DNA of 64,000 nucleotides. It comes from Endomicrobium proavitum (GTDB taxonomy: Bacteria; Elusimicrobiota; Endomicrobiia; Endomicrobiales; Endomicrobiaceae). The number at the start of each line of letters is the position of its first letter. The first letter of the stretch is position 1. The position numbers and the translations under genes are program-made. The notes beneath the pieces were generated by a model that did not search any database, was not told where the DNA came from, and was given only the letters and a program-made list of their open reading frames with translations. The stretch covers positions 1,054,001 through 1,118,000 of the forward strand of contig NZ_CP009498.1 in the NCBI RefSeq assembly GCF_001027545.1, given 5' to 3'. This document shows positions 52,689-62,054 of this stretch, in pieces.

Positions 52689-52991
52689 TTAATTAATATA
52701 TTCCGGTTTGGAATTGCCTGCACGCGCCGCAGATTCTTTTATAACGCCGTATTTAGCTTCGTATTTTGCCGTGTTTTCTTGAAGCGCGGCTATAAGGCTT
52801 TTAATGTGCGCCGGAGAAGTGATAATTCTTGTTCTGACTTTTGTTTTTGAATTCTGTTGCGGCTGGAAAAATAAAAAATCAAGTATGAACTCTGTTTCGG
52901 AATGACTTATCATGGCAAGGTTAGAATATACCCCGTTTGAAGTTTCTTCATCTATTTCTATTTTTATCTCGGCATGTTTTTTCTCTTCCAT
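52689..52991 (-). CDS. DUF3467 protein
   Basis: A 100-residue protein with the DUF3467 pattern: NGVYSNLAMISHSETEFILD, FLFFQPQ and TRIITSPAHIKSLIAALQEN. Widely conserved but without known function. It lies directly upstream of cinA and 15 bases downstream of thrC. Confidence 0.8.
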   Translation of the reverse strand: MEEKKHAEIKIEIDEETSNGVYSNLAMISHSETEFILDFLFFQPQQNSKTKVRTRIITSPAHIKSLIAALQENTAKYEAKYGVIKESAARAGNSKPEYIN

Positions 52992-53006
52992 GTTATCCCC
53001 CGGAAT

Positions 53007-54074
53007 TTATAAATTTATAGCGGCAATTATTTCTTTTATGTCGGCTTTAACTTTTTTTGGACTAACAGCATTTGAAACCGCTGTGTCGGGATCTTTCAAA
53101 CCGTGGCCGGTAAGAATACAAACAACTTTTACTTTTTTAATATTTTTGAAATATCCCTGTTTAATATATTTTATAAGTCCGGCAAGCGATGACGCCGACG
53201 CAGGTTCGCAGAAAACGCCTTCGCAAGCCGCAATCAATTTATAAGCTTCTAAAATTTCTTCATCGGTAACTTTGTCTATAACGCCGCCGGACTCGTCTCT
53301 GGCTTCTTCCGCGCTTTTCCACGACGCAGGATTTCCTATTCTTATAGCCGTAGCGATTGTTTCCGGTTTTGTTATAGGGTGTCCGTCAACTATAGGGGCA
53401 GACCCTGCAGCCTGAAAACCCATCATTTTAGGAAGAGGATATCTGTCGGAATCCGACGTGTAGCATTCTTTATAACCTTTCCAGTAAGCCGTAATATTTC
53501 CCGCATTTCCCACGGGCATAAACTGATAATCCGGAGTGCGGCCAAGCGCTTCGCATATTTCATAAGCCGCTGTTTTCTGCCCTTCTATTCTGAAAGGATT
53601 TATTGAATTTACCAAAGTAAGAGGGTATTTGTTGCTTAACTCTTTTACAAGATTTAACGCTTCGTCAAAATTTCCGTCCACAGCCAAAACTTCCGCGCCG
53701 TGCATAACAGCCTGCGAAAGTTTTCCCAAAGCAATTTTACCTTCGGGGATTAGAACCACACATTTGATGCCGGCTCTTGCCGAATATGCGGCGGCCGACG
53801 CCGAAGTGTTTCCCGTGGACGCGCAAATAACGGCTTTGCTGCCTTCTTCAACGGCTTTTGAAACGGCAAGCGTCATGCCTCTGTCTTTAAAAGAACCCGT
53901 CGGATTCATGCCTTCAAATTTAAAATATATCTCGCCTTTAAAGCCTAGTTTTTTTACAAGATTTTTTGCGGCAATAAGCGGAGTATTGCCTTCGTTAAGA
54001 GATATTACCGGAGTTTTTTCAGTAACCGGCAAAATATTTCTGTATTTTTCAATCAAGCCTTTATATGCTGCCAT
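53007..54074 (-). CDS. thrC: Threonine synthase
   Basis: A 355-residue PLP enzyme converting O-phosphohomoserine to threonine. The PLP lysine is in [11 protein letters not shown], the phosphate-binding loop is [11 protein letters not shown], and EGNTPLI at the N-terminus is the substrate motif. Length matches the short type. It is followed by DUF3467 and cinA on the same strand. Confidence 0.93.
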   Translation of the reverse strand: MAAYKGLIEKYRNILPVTEKTPVISLNEGNTPLIAAKNLVKKLGFKGEIYFKFEGMNPTGSFKDRGMTLAVSKAVEEGSKAVICASTGNTSASAAAYSARAGIKCVVLIPEGKIALGKLSQAVMHGAEVLAVDGNFDEALNLVKELSNKYPLTLVNSINPFRIEGQKTAAYEICEALGRTPDYQFMPVGNAGNITAYWKGYKECYTSDSDRYPLPKMMGFQAAGSAPIVDGHPITKPETIATAIRIGNPASWKSAEEARDESGGVIDKVTDEEILEAYKLIAACEGVFCEPASASSLAGLIKYIKQGYFKNIKKVKVVCILTGHGLKDPDTAVSNAVSPKKVKADIKEIIAAINL

Positions 54075-54159
54075 TTCAATTCCTTTTACTGCAAAATATT
54101 AACAAAACCTCAAGTTAAATTGTATTATTTTTAGCGTCGCAAATCAAATAATTCTACGT

Positions 54160-54777
54160 CTAAAAAACAAGCGACAGCTGTCTTTCTTCGGTTTTATTTT
54201 TTCTGTATGAAAAATAATTGTCCGCGCCGCAAAAAGTACAGCCGCAATGAACGGAAATATCTTTTACGCCAACCGCTTTAAGTTTGCTTTCAGCGGCTTG
54301 CGAAAGCGAAAATTTATTGTTTATAAGAGCAACGTTAAATATTTTTTCAAAATCCGAATTCACTTCGTAACAGCATTGTTTTATATGCGGACCTACGGCA
54401 ACTTCTATGTCTTCCGGCAAAACATTAAAATCTTTCTTAAAAATTTCCACTGCGTTTTCTATAATACCGTCCGCCAAACCTCTCCAGCCGGCGTGCACCG
54501 CGGCGCGGACATACCCGTTTTTTGAAGACATCAAAACCGGCATGCAGTCGGCGGTAAAAATACCAAGGATTAAGCTTTTGTCGCAAGTTACAAGCCCGTC
54601 GCAACTTTCCGCAAATTTTCCGGCGTCGGCGCGGTTAACCGCCGCAACACGGTTTCCGTGAATCTGCTTTGCAAGCACTAAATTTTCAGGACTTAAATTT
54701 AGAAACCGCAAAAGAATATTCCTTGACGTTTCGTCTTTCATATTCCCTTGCGGTTTTGAAGTAAAATATTTATTCAT
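54160..54777 (-). CDS. pgeF: PgeF/YfiH (laccase-domain purine nucleosidase)
   Basis: 205 residues from the ATG at 54777, which overlaps the ftsZ stop (TAATG). Metal-binding residues are seen in AAVHAGWRGLADGIIENAV, CCYEVNSDFE and VHCGCTFCG. The C-terminal FSYRKNKTEERQLSLVF is characteristic. The family was described as polyphenol oxidase and later as purine nucleoside phosphorylase/deaminase and cell-wall error-editing PgeF. Its position after ftsZ is a common arrangement. Confidence 0.9.
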   Translation of the reverse strand: MNKYFTSKPQGNMKDETSRNILLRFLNLSPENLVLAKQIHGNRVAAVNRADAGKFAESCDGLVTCDKSLILGIFTADCMPVLMSSKNGYVRAAVHAGWRGLADGIIENAVEIFKKDFNVLPEDIEVAVGPHIKQCCYEVNSDFEKIFNVALINNKFSLSQAAESKLKAVGVKDISVHCGCTFCGADNYFSYRKNKTEERQLSLVF

Positions 54778-55883
54778 TAACCTAACTTTCTGTTTTTCCA
54801 ATGAAGATACGCCGGTTTTGACCAATCAGGCTGCGAAGAAGACGCAGGCTGTGCGGCAGGTTGAGAATCGTCAAACAAACTCGCCTGTCCAAGCCCTCTT
54901 TTTTGCACGGCGGCATGTTTGAAACCGGCCGCTATTACCGTTATTTTAATTTTTCCGTCAAGCCTATTATCGTATGTTTGTCCGCTGTAAATGTGGCCTT
55001 TCATGTTAAACTTTTCTTTAATGGCGTTAAAAATTTCTTTCGCTTTACGCGCAGAATAATTAGAGTTTGACGTAATATTTATTATCGCTTTCTCAGCTTC
55101 CAAAATATTGTAATTATCAAGCAGCGGGTCGGAAATTGCGCCGTTAATTGCGTTTTCGTAGTCGTCGCCGTTACTTTCGCCTATCCCCACAAGCATGCTT
55201 CCGGCATTTGCAATAACGGTTCTCACGTCCGCAAAGTCCATATTTATTTCGCCGGGAATAGTTATTATATCGGTAATAGCCTGAATACATTTTCTTAAAA
55301 CATCGTCTATAAATTGAAACATAAGATACATAGGAGTATCTTCTTTTACCAAGTTGCTTGTAAACACTCTTTCATTGGGTATAACAATTAAAGCGTCCGT
55401 CTGCTCTTTTATATTATCAACGCCTTCTTTTGCCTGAGTTATTCTTATTTCCGCTTCGTGATCAAAAGGGGTGGTAACAACGCCGACGGTTAATATTCCT
55501 TCTTCTTTTGCAATTTGCGCTACAATCGGCGCTGCGCCGGTTCCTGTTCCGCCGCCCATTCCCGCGGTAACAATAACCATATCGGCGCCTTTAACAATTT
55601 CCCGTATATATTCCGTATTTTCTTCCGCAGCTTTTTTGCCAAGCGCCGGATTTCCGCCCACGCCAAGTCCCTTTGTCATCTTCTCGCCGATTTGAACTTT
55701 CGTCGGAGCTTTAGAACGCATAAGCACCTGCGCATCGGTATTTATGGCTATAAAATCCACGCCGCCCACGCCGGCGTCAACCATTCTGTTGACGGCGTTA
55801 GATCCGCCGCCGCCCACGCCTATCACTTTTATTACGGCGGGCTGGCCGTTAGAATTATGTTCGGAAGGAAGTATTATTTTCAT
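54777..55883 (-). CDS. ftsZ: Cell-division tubulin FtsZ
   Basis: A 368-residue FtsZ: N-terminal [16 protein letters not shown]-binding signature [16 protein letters not shown]7-loop [11 protein letters not shown]. After a short linker the tail [13 protein letters not shown] takes the place of the usual conserved peptide that binds FtsA. It assembles the division ring. It follows ftsA by two bases. Confidence 0.96.
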   Translation of the reverse strand: MKIILPSEHNSNGQPAVIKVIGVGGGGSNAVNRMVDAGVGGVDFIAINTDAQVLMRSKAPTKVQIGEKMTKGLGVGGNPALGKKAAEENTEYIREIVKGADMVIVTAGMGGGTGTGAAPIVAQIAKEEGILTVGVVTTPFDHEAEIRITQAKEGVDNIKEQTDALIVIPNERVFTSNLVKEDTPMYLMFQFIDDVLRKCIQAITDIITIPGEINMDFADVRTVIANAGSMLVGIGESNGDDYENAINGAISDPLLDNYNILEAEKAIINITSNSNYSARKAKEIFNAIKEKFNMKGHIYSGQTYDNRLDGKIKITVIAAGFKHAAVQKRGLGQASLFDDSQPAAQPASSSQPDWSKPAYLHWKNRKLG

Positions 55884-55885
55884 TT

Positions 55886-57124
55886 TTAAATTCCTTCAAG
55901 CATTCCTTTGAGTTTAGTAAACCAGCCTTTTGCCGACGATTTTTGTCTGTATAAAGGATACGTATTTGAAAACGGCGAAGCAATTGCGCCAATCGCCGCG
56001 GTATATACGGGGTTTTCAATTATTTCGTCGGCGCCTACTACTTTTGACAAGTCCGGTCTTCCCGGACGCGCCGCGCAGCCGAAATATTTTTCAAAAGCTT
56101 TCACAATTCCGTCAAGCCTGCTTCCGCCGCCCGTAAGAATTATTCCGCCCGATAAAAACTCCGCTCCAAACGAACTTTTTTTCATAGCGTCTTCTATTGC
56201 AAAAAGAATCTGCTCTACTCTGGGCTGAATTATATCCACAAGCTGAAACTTATCAAATTTTTTCACGCTTATTCCATCGGCGCCGTCGTAATCAAACTCC
56301 GCATTTTGAAACCCGTCGTATTTAAACGCCGCGCCTCTGGTTTCTTTAACTTCTTTGGATACGGAAAAAGACGCTCTCAGCTTATGCATTATGTCTCTTG
56401 TTATATGGTCGGAACCTACCTGAACTTCATTTGTGTATCTTATTATTGCTTCTGCATAATGAACAAGCCCCGTCGTAAGCCCGCCGAAATCAACCACAAG
56501 GCACCCAAGCTCTTTTTCTTCTTTTGTAACAAGAATTTCGCCGGCGGCGTGATAAGAATAAACTCTGTCGTCGCAATTAACGCCTGCAAGATTCATAGCT
56601 TTAAAAATATTTCCTATATTGCTGCTTGAAGCCACAAGCGCGTGCACATCCACTTCAAGAACGTTGCCTTCCATGCCTATAGGGTTTTGTATGCCTTTTT
56701 GTCCGTCTAAAATAAACTCTCTGGGAATAATCTGCAAAACTTCATGATCGGAATTAATTTTAATTTTTTGTCTTGCGTTATCAAGCGCGTTTATCACGGT
56801 GTCTTCGGTAACTTCTTTATCCGAATGATTAATATTTGCGCTCGCCTTAACGCTTCTTGATTCTATAAAATTTCCTCTTATAGCGGCCGTTACGGAACTT
56901 ATTTGTCCGCCGGCGGATTTCTCGGCTTCTTCAATAGCTTTAGAAATAGCCATGGCGGCTTCCTGAATATTTATTACCGCGCCGGATTTTATTCCGTCGC
57001 TGGAAGGCACAACCGCCGAGCCCAGCACTTTTACAAGTCTCGTTTGATCGTCTCGCACTCCGGCAACGCAGCAAACCTGATTGCTTCCGATATCAAGCCC
57101 GGCTATAAGAGTTTGTTTTGCCAT
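55886..57124 (-). CDS. ftsA: Cell-division actin homologue FtsA
   Basis: A 412-residue Fts[17 protein letters not shown] at the phosphate-1 motif, the SHS2 1C domain, [15 protein letters not shown] at phosphate-2, [12 protein letters not shown] at the adenosine motif. The C-terminus [13 protein letters not shown] is an amphipathic membrane-targeting helix. It tethers FtsZ to the membrane. Operon with ftsQ upstream and ftsZ downstream. Confidence 0.95.
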   Translation of the reverse strand: MAKQTLIAGLDIGSNQVCCVAGVRDDQTRLVKVLGSAVVPSSDGIKSGAVINIQEAAMAISKAIEEAEKSAGGQISSVTAAIRGNFIESRSVKASANINHSDKEVTEDTVINALDNARQKIKINSDHEVLQIIPREFILDGQKGIQNPIGMEGNVLEVDVHALVASSSNIGNIFKAMNLAGVNCDDRVYSYHAAGEILVTKEEKELGCLVVDFGGLTTGLVHYAEAIIRYTNEVQVGSDHITRDIMHKLRASFSVSKEVKETRGAAFKYDGFQNAEFDYDGADGISVKKFDKFQLVDIIQPRVEQILFAIEDAMKKSSFGAEFLSGGIILTGGGSRLDGIVKAFEKYFGCAARPGRPDLSKVVGADEIIENPVYTAAIGAIASPFSNTYPLYRQKSSAKGWFTKLKGMLEGI

Positions 57125-57147
57125 TTTGAATTCCTTTGCCTTGAAAT

Positions 57148-57963
57148 TTATATTTTGGGTTTTATAACGGCTCTGCCGAAATCGTAAAGAGCCATATTTA
57201 TATACTCTATTTTTTTATGTTTAAGCACGGCGTCGGCGTAAATTTTTTGAAATTTATCAAATCTGTATTTCAATCTGTCGGCTCTGTCGTCGCCCCAAAA
57301 AATAAGAGTTCCGTCGCGGGTTACAAGAATTATATCGTCGGTATTTGAGAATTTAACTTCGTCTATTGTGTCAAGAAAATCTCTGCACACAGGTTTAAAC
57401 GCTTTAAGAAATCCTAAAAGTCTGGCTCTTTCCTGAGAATCTTTGCATATTATTTTGGGAACTTTCATCCCGCTCATAAACCCGCGCAAAGGAAAAGGTT
57501 TATCGTCAAAATCCACGCCCGCAAGCTCTCTGCCCGAATACACAAAAGCTTCCGGAGTTCTCTCGTAAAGCCGCACGCGGACTTTTTTCCAACGTCTGCT
57601 TATTGTTATATCTTTAAGTTCCGGCTTTATCTTTTTTATTTCGTCTTCGGCGTCGGATAAATTTATTTTTAAAAGATTGTCGCCCACGTCAAACGGAAGA
57701 AGCTCTTTTATCTCCGTCTTTGTAACGTTTTTGCCGCCGACAATTTCTATGTCTTTTACCGAAATACTTTCCGAACCGTATGCGTAATCTACAACTTTTC
57801 CGCAGCCTTTATACGCAAAAAAAACAATCAAAAATAAAATAATTAAATATGCCGAAAGTTTAACGGCTTTCCGTCCTCTTTTTTTAGGAGAGCGCGAACA
57901 ATAATTATGGCTTGCCGTAACTCTTCCGGTGTAAGAATATCTCTTTTTTTTAAATATTCCCAT
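57148..57963 (-). CDS. ftsQ: Cell-division protein FtsQ
   Basis: A 271-residue protein with a basic cytoplasmic start, a membrane helix (LSAYLIILFLIVFFAYKGCG), a POTRA domain (VKDIEIVGGKNVTKTEIKEL) and a beta domain with LVTRDGTLIFWGDDRADRLK. FtsQ links early and late division proteins. It overlaps the ddl stop by 14 bases. Confidence 0.88.
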   Translation of the reverse strand: MGIFKKKRYSYTGRVTASHNYCSRSPKKRGRKAVKLSAYLIILFLIVFFAYKGCGKVVDYAYGSESISVKDIEIVGGKNVTKTEIKELLPFDVGDNLLKINLSDAEDEIKKIKPELKDITISRRWKKVRVRLYERTPEAFVYSGRELAGVDFDDKPFPLRGFMSGMKVPKIICKDSQERARLLGFLKAFKPVCRDFLDTIDEVKFSNTDDIILVTRDGTLIFWGDDRADRLKYRFDKFQKIYADAVLKHKKIEYINMALYDFGRAVIKPKI

Positions 57964-58873
57964 TTCCCAATGAACACTCTAATATTTTTAAAATTAAGTC
58001 GGCAAACGTTAAACCTGCGGCCTTCGCCTCGTCGGGAAGAAGCGACGTTTCCGTCATTCCCGGCAAAGTGTTATTTTCAAGCGCCCAGACTTTATCGTTT
58101 TTATCTACTATAAAATCTACTCTGCACACGGCGCGGCAGTTAAAAGTTTTAAAAACTTTTTTTGCATAATTCTGGGCGGCAGCGTAAGCTTTCTGGCTTA
58201 TGCGCGCCGGAATTATATGCTTTGAGCCGCCCTTGGCGTATTTAGATTTAAAATCGTAAAACTTACCCTTGGGAACTATTTCAACAACCGGAAGCGCGCC
58301 GCCGTCTAACACGCCTACCGTAATTTCTTTACCTTTTATAAATTGTTCAATTAAAATTTCGTCGTCATATTTAAACGCTTCTTTAGCGGCTTTCGCAAAA
58401 TCTTTACGCGATTTAACCACCGACACGCCTATTGCAGAACCTTGCGTTGCAGGCTTTACGACTATCGGAAATTTTTTTATTTCGGGCACAGGTTCAAACT
58501 TTCTTACAACCGCCCACTCGGGCGTAGGAACTCCGGCGCTTTTAAAAAATATTTTTGAAATATTTTTATCCATAGACGCGGCGCTTGCAAAAACTCCGCA
58601 GCCGGTATAAGGCACGCCCATTATTTCAAGCATTCCCTGAATAGTTCCGTCTTCGCCCATAGGGCCGTGAAGCATTATGCAGGCAATATCAATTTTTGCT
58701 TTTTTTATTTTCTCGGAAACGTTTTTGTCAACGTCAATACCTACGGCGTTAAGTTTTAATTTTTTTAAAGCGTTTAAAACAGCTTTGCCGGATTTGAGCG
58801 ATATTTCTCTTTCGCTTGAGGTTCCGCCGTATAAAACGCCTATTTTTTTATTTTTAAGTTTTTGAATTATCAT
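57950..58873 (-). CDS. ddl: D-alanine-D-alanine ligase
   Basis: A 307-residue ATP-grasp ligase: IGVLYGGTSSEREISLKSG, MLHGPMGEDGTIQGMLE, PATQGSAIGVSVVKSR and ENNTLPGMTETSLLP, all typical. It makes the D-Ala-D-Ala dipeptide of the stem peptide. Its start overlaps the murB stop by 4 bases. Confidence 0.95.
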   Translation of the reverse strand: MIIQKLKNKKIGVLYGGTSSEREISLKSGKAVLNALKKLKLNAVGIDVDKNVSEKIKKAKIDIACIMLHGPMGEDGTIQGMLEIMGVPYTGCGVFASAASMDKNISKIFFKSAGVPTPEWAVVRKFEPVPEIKKFPIVVKPATQGSAIGVSVVKSRKDFAKAAKEAFKYDDEILIEQFIKGKEITVGVLDGGALPVVEIVPKGKFYDFKSKYAKGGSKHIIPARISQKAYAAAQNYAKKVFKTFNCRAVCRVDFIVDKNDKVWALENNTLPGMTETSLLPDEAKAAGLTFADLILKILECSLGNGNI

Positions 58874-59775
58874 TTTATTATTTTTATTTCGTATTCTAAA
58901 TTTATATTAAATTTTTCTTTAACCGTTTTTTTTGCAAGTTCCGCAAGATATAAAACATCGTCGGCTTTTGCAGCGCCCGTGTTAACTATAAAATTTGCGT
59001 GAATTTCCGATATTTTGGCGCCGCCGTAACTTTTGCCTTTTAGCCCCGACTCGTCTATAAGTTTTCCTGCGCTTGCGTCTTTAGGATTTTTAAAAATACA
59101 ACCTGCGTTTGGAGTGTTTAACGGCTGCGACTGCGCGCGCCTGTTTATGCTTTCTGAAATCTCTTTTAAAATATCATTTCCGGCTGCTTTTTTCAAGGTA
59201 AAATTGATTTTTGTAATGACGACATTTTTTAGATTGCTTGATCTGTATTCAAAAACAATTTCTTCTCTTTTTAACAACTCTTTTTTTGCGTTTCTAAATA
59301 CTTCAACGCTTTCTACCGAATTTGATATCCACTTTGCAGCGCTGCCCGCATTGCCTAAAACCGCGCCGCCGACAGTTCCGGGAATTCCCGCAAGAGATTC
59401 AAACCCTGACAAATTATTTTCTGCCGCAGCTTTTACAACAAGAGGCAAACTTGCCCCCGCGCCGCAGGTAACTGCGTTACCTTTTATAGAAAACTGCGCA
59501 AACTCTTCCGTTAGTTTTACAATTGCGCCTCTATAGCCGTTATCCGAAAAAAGTATATTTGTTGCGCCGCCTAAAATAAAAAAATTTTCTTCGCCGATAT
59601 TTTGCAAAAAAACAAGCAAGGCTTTTTCCGTGGGAATTTCAACAAAAAAATCGGCGCCGCCGCCGATTTTAAAAGAGCAGCGTTTGCTCATCGGTTCGTT
59701 TTCTAAAATTTTACAGCCTGCCAAAGATAGAGTTTTTATTAAATCAGCGTTAATAACTCTTCTCCTTTTTTCCAC
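58870..59775 (-). CDS. murB: UDP-N-acetylenolpyruvoylglucosamine reductase
   Basis: A 301-residue FAD enzyme: KIGGGADFFVEIPTEKALLV, GFESLAGIPGTVGGAVLGNA with the FAD motif, CIFKNPKDASAGKLIDESGL carrying the catalytic serine. It lacks extra loops of the long type. The start codon is GTG at 59775, inside the murC end (37-base overlap), with GGAG 4 bases upstream. Confidence 0.93.
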   Translation of the reverse strand: MEKRRRVINADLIKTLSLAGCKILENEPMSKRCSFKIGGGADFFVEIPTEKALLVFLQNIGEENFFILGGATNILFSDNGYRGAIVKLTEEFAQFSIKGNAVTCGAGASLPLVVKAAAENNLSGFESLAGIPGTVGGAVLGNAGSAAKWISNSVESVEVFRNAKKELLKREEIVFEYRSSNLKNVVITKINFTLKKAAGNDILKEISESINRRAQSQPLNTPNAGCIFKNPKDASAGKLIDESGLKGKSYGGAKISEIHANFIVNTGAAKADDVLYLAELAKKTVKEKFNINLEYEIKIIK

Positions 59776-61088
59776 ACGTCTCCGGCGCCAAGCGTTAAAA
59801 TAATTTCTCCGCCTTTAAGCGTTTTAGACAACGCTTGCGCGGATAAAAATTTTTCCGCTTCGCTTTTATTTGCTTTTAAAGCTTTTAATATTAAATCCGA
59901 GCTGACGCCTTTTATCGGCGGCTCGCCGGCGGAATAAATATCCAAAACTTTTACAAAATCAGCGTTGCCAAAACTTTTGCCGAACTCTTTATAAAGGTTG
60001 CGCGTTCTTGTGTATCGGTGAGGCTGAAATAAAACTATAAGTTTCCTTTTAGGCCAAAAATGTTTTATGGCGCTTATGGTAGCGGCTACTTCCGTAGGGT
60101 GGTGCCCGTAATCGTCAATAACCGTTACGCCGTTTTTTTCGCCTTTAATTTCCATGCGGCGACCTACGCCGTCAAATTTATTTATAGCGTGGGCAATGTG
60201 GTTAAATGAAATATTAAGGCAAAGCCCTACGCCTATAGCGGCTAAAGAATTTGTAATGTTGTGCAGTCCCGGAACTTTTATGCAAACTTTCCCGAGTTTT
60301 TTGCCCTTGTAAATAACGTTGTAAGACGTGCATTCCGCAAGCGTTTTTATATCGGCAGCTTTTATATCCGGGTTGCCGGTTAAGCCGTAAGTAATATATT
60401 TTCTGTTTATACGCGGAAGAATTTCCCTGACAAGAGCATTATCCGTGCAAACTATTGCGGCTCCGTAAAACGGAACGCTGTTTATGTGGCGCACAAAAGC
60501 GTCTTTCAAATTTTCCATATTTCCGTAATAATCCAAATGGTCGTTATCAATATTTGTAACAACCGTAATTACGGGAGAAAGTTTTAAGAACGACCCGTCG
60601 GACTCGTCGGCTTCCGCAACTATGTATTCGCCGCGCCCCATACGCGCGCTGGTTTTAAGATTTTTAAGTTTTCCGCCTATAACTATTGTGGGGTCTAAAC
60701 CGCCTTCGTCTAAAACTAAAGACGTAAGCGAAGTTGTCGTAGTTTTTCCGTGCGTGCCGGCAATGGTAACCGCATATTTAAGACGAGCAAGTTCCGCAAG
60801 CATTTCAACGCGCGGAATAACCGGAATTTTATTTTTAAGGGCGGCAACTACTTCGGGATTTGTTTTGCTTACGGCGGTTGAGGTTACAACTACTTGGGCA
60901 TTTTTTATGTTTTTTGCGTTATGACCTATAAAAACTTTTGCGCCGATATTTTTTAAATGTTCCGTAACGTCGGTTTTTTTCAAATCCGATCCGGACACAT
61001 TGTGCCCCAAATTAATTAAAACCTCTGCAATCCCCGACATTCCAGACCCGCCGATACCGACAAAATGTATGTTATTTTTTTTAAACAC
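59739..61088 (-). CDS. murC: UDP-N-acetylmuramate-L-alanine ligase
   Basis: 449 residues from the GTG at 61088, which has GGAG 6 bases upstream; the TTG at 61100 overlaps that site and is less likely. HFVGIGGSGMSGIAEVLINLG is the N-terminal UDP-binding loop, VTIAGTHGKTTTTSL the ATP loop, DDYGHHPTEVAATISAI a conserved C-terminal block. It adds L-Ala to UDP-MurNAc. It heads the cell-wall/division cluster. A heptamer-type repeat ends immediately upstream of its ribosome-binding site. Confidence 0.95.
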   Translation of the reverse strand: MFKKNNIHFVGIGGSGMSGIAEVLINLGHNVSGSDLKKTDVTEHLKNIGAKVFIGHNAKNIKNAQVVVTSTAVSKTNPEVVAALKNKIPVIPRVEMLAELARLKYAVTIAGTHGKTTTTSLTSLVLDEGGLDPTIVIGGKLKNLKTSARMGRGEYIVAEADESDGSFLKLSPVITVVTNIDNDHLDYYGNMENLKDAFVRHINSVPFYGAAIVCTDNALVREILPRINRKYITYGLTGNPDIKAADIKTLAECTSYNVIYKGKKLGKVCIKVPGLHNITNSLAAIGVGLCLNISFNHIAHAINKFDGVGRRMEIKGEKNGVTVIDDYGHHPTEVAATISAIKHFWPKRKLIVLFQPHRYTRTRNLYKEFGKSFGNADFVKVLDIYSAGEPPIKGVSSDLILKALKANKSEAEKFLSAQALSKTLKGGEIILTLGAGDVWKKGEELLTLI

Positions 61089-61098
61089 TGTTAACTCC

Positions 61099-61140
61099 AA
61101 AGTGAAATGTGTAAAGTGAAAAGTGAAATTAACGACAAAG
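61099..61140 (-). repeat. Heptamer-type repeat between four-helix gene 1 and murC
   Basis: On plus AAAGTGA, AATGTGT, AAAGTGA, AAAGTGA, AATTAACGACAAAG. It is the inverted partner of 61529-61578, so the pair encloses four-helix gene 1. The end ACGACAAAGACGTTAA is itself palindromic around the stop codon of that gene. Confidence 0.7.
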
Positions 61141-61143
61141 ACG

Positions 61144-61509
61144 TTAAATCTTTTTATTCAAATTAGTTCTCACCGTTTTTGTAGTAGCAGACAATATTCT
61201 TCTCAACTCTTCACAATTTTTTATAGTATTTGCAAACTCTTTTTCATTTATAAACTTAGTCGCATATAATAATTCAAGCCAATATTTTGTTTCAGCGCAT
61301 TCTTTTAATGATATATATATTTTTAATAAAAAATCCTTTCTGCTAATTGCGCATTCCGATTCAGCAATATTTGCGCCAATACTTGTTCCGCTACGTAAAA
61401 GCTGCTTTGACATAACAAATTCTTTTTTAACATCATATAGATACTTGTATAAATTTATTACCTCTATAGCAAAAATCTTACTCTTATCTTTAACGATATT
61501 GTCTTTCAT
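61144..61509 (-). CDS. Four-helix-bundle protein 1 (S23/IVP family)
   Basis: 121 residues from the ATG at 61509; the longer frame from 61560 would translate repeat sequence (KSGKWNFTATKKKERF). VINLYKYLYDVKKEFVMSKQ, LLRSGTSIGANIAESE and LKECAETKYWLELLY are hallmarks of the four-helix-bundle family named after proteins in 23S rRNA intervening sequences, also related to Avd of diversity-generating retroelements. Function unknown. A paralogue lies at 62092-62445. Both are enclosed by inverted heptamer arrays. Confidence 0.85.
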   Translation of the reverse strand: MKDNIVKDKSKIFAIEVINLYKYLYDVKKEFVMSKQLLRSGTSIGANIAESECAISRKDFLLKIYISLKECAETKYWLELLYATKFINEKEFANTIKNCEELRRILSATTKTVRTNLNKKI

Positions 61510-61528
61510 AAATCTCTCTTTCTTTTTA

Positions 61529-61578
61529 GTTGCCGTAAAATTCCACTTTCCACTTTTCACTTTCCACTTTGCCGTTTA
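61529..61578 (-). repeat. Heptamer-type repeat between queF and four-helix gene 1
   Basis: On the minus strand TAAACGGCAA, then AGTGGAA, AGTGAAA, AGTGGAA, AGTGGAA and TTTTACGGCAAC. It encodes the last seven or so residues of QueF (KRQSGK then TGA) and ends 19 bases before the ATG of four-helix gene 1. Confidence 0.75.
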
Positions 61579-61943
61579 CAGTATTGCGCGGATACCGTAG
61601 TAGTTATTCCACCGCGGATGCCGAATTCAATGTCTATGGTTAATTCTTTCGGGGATATTGCTTTTACCAAATCGTTGAGTATATTATTGACTACGCTTTC
61701 GTGAACCATTCCTACGTTTCTGTAAGACTGAAAATACATCTTAAGAGATTTTAATTCTACAACGGTTTTAGACGGCGTATAGTTGATAACAACATAAGCA
61801 AAATCCGGCAAACCAGTCCACGGGCAAAGGCATGTAAACTCTTCGGTTTCAATGCAAACGTTAATGTCTTTTCCGGCGTATTGATACGGCATGGCTTCCA
61901 AAAGCTTTGGCGTTACTTTGTCAAAAACAGGCGTATTTTTCAT
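61557..61943 (-). CDS. queF: preQ1 synthase (NADPH-dependent nitrile reductase)
   Basis: A 128-residue QueF: TEEFTCLCPWTGLPDFAYVV with the catalytic cysteine, ELKSLKMYFQSYRNVGMVHE the substrate loop. It reduces preQ0 to preQ1 in queuosine synthesis. The last residues KRQSGK are encoded by the heptamer-type repeat, so the native C-terminus seems to have been replaced. A GGAG site is 5 bases before the ATG, and TATAAT on the minus strand lies at 61977-61972. Confidence 0.92.
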   Translation of the reverse strand: MKNTPVFDKVTPKLLEAMPYQYAGKDINVCIETEEFTCLCPWTGLPDFAYVVINYTPSKTVVELKSLKMYFQSYRNVGMVHESVVNNILNDLVKAISPKELTIDIEFGIRGGITTTVSAQYCKRQSGK

Positions 61944-62054
61944 AAATTCTCCATTATGTTTTTTACGTCAACATTATAGCATTTTAATAATGCCAAAAAT
62001 AAGCGGTTTGCCATTTTATACTTTGTGTGGTAAAATAACGCATCTCAACATAAT

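Noticed and set aside
61972-62050. preQ1 riboswitch upstream of queF
   Set aside because: The leader is short with a promoter close to the gene, and no preQ1 aptamer pattern is visible.
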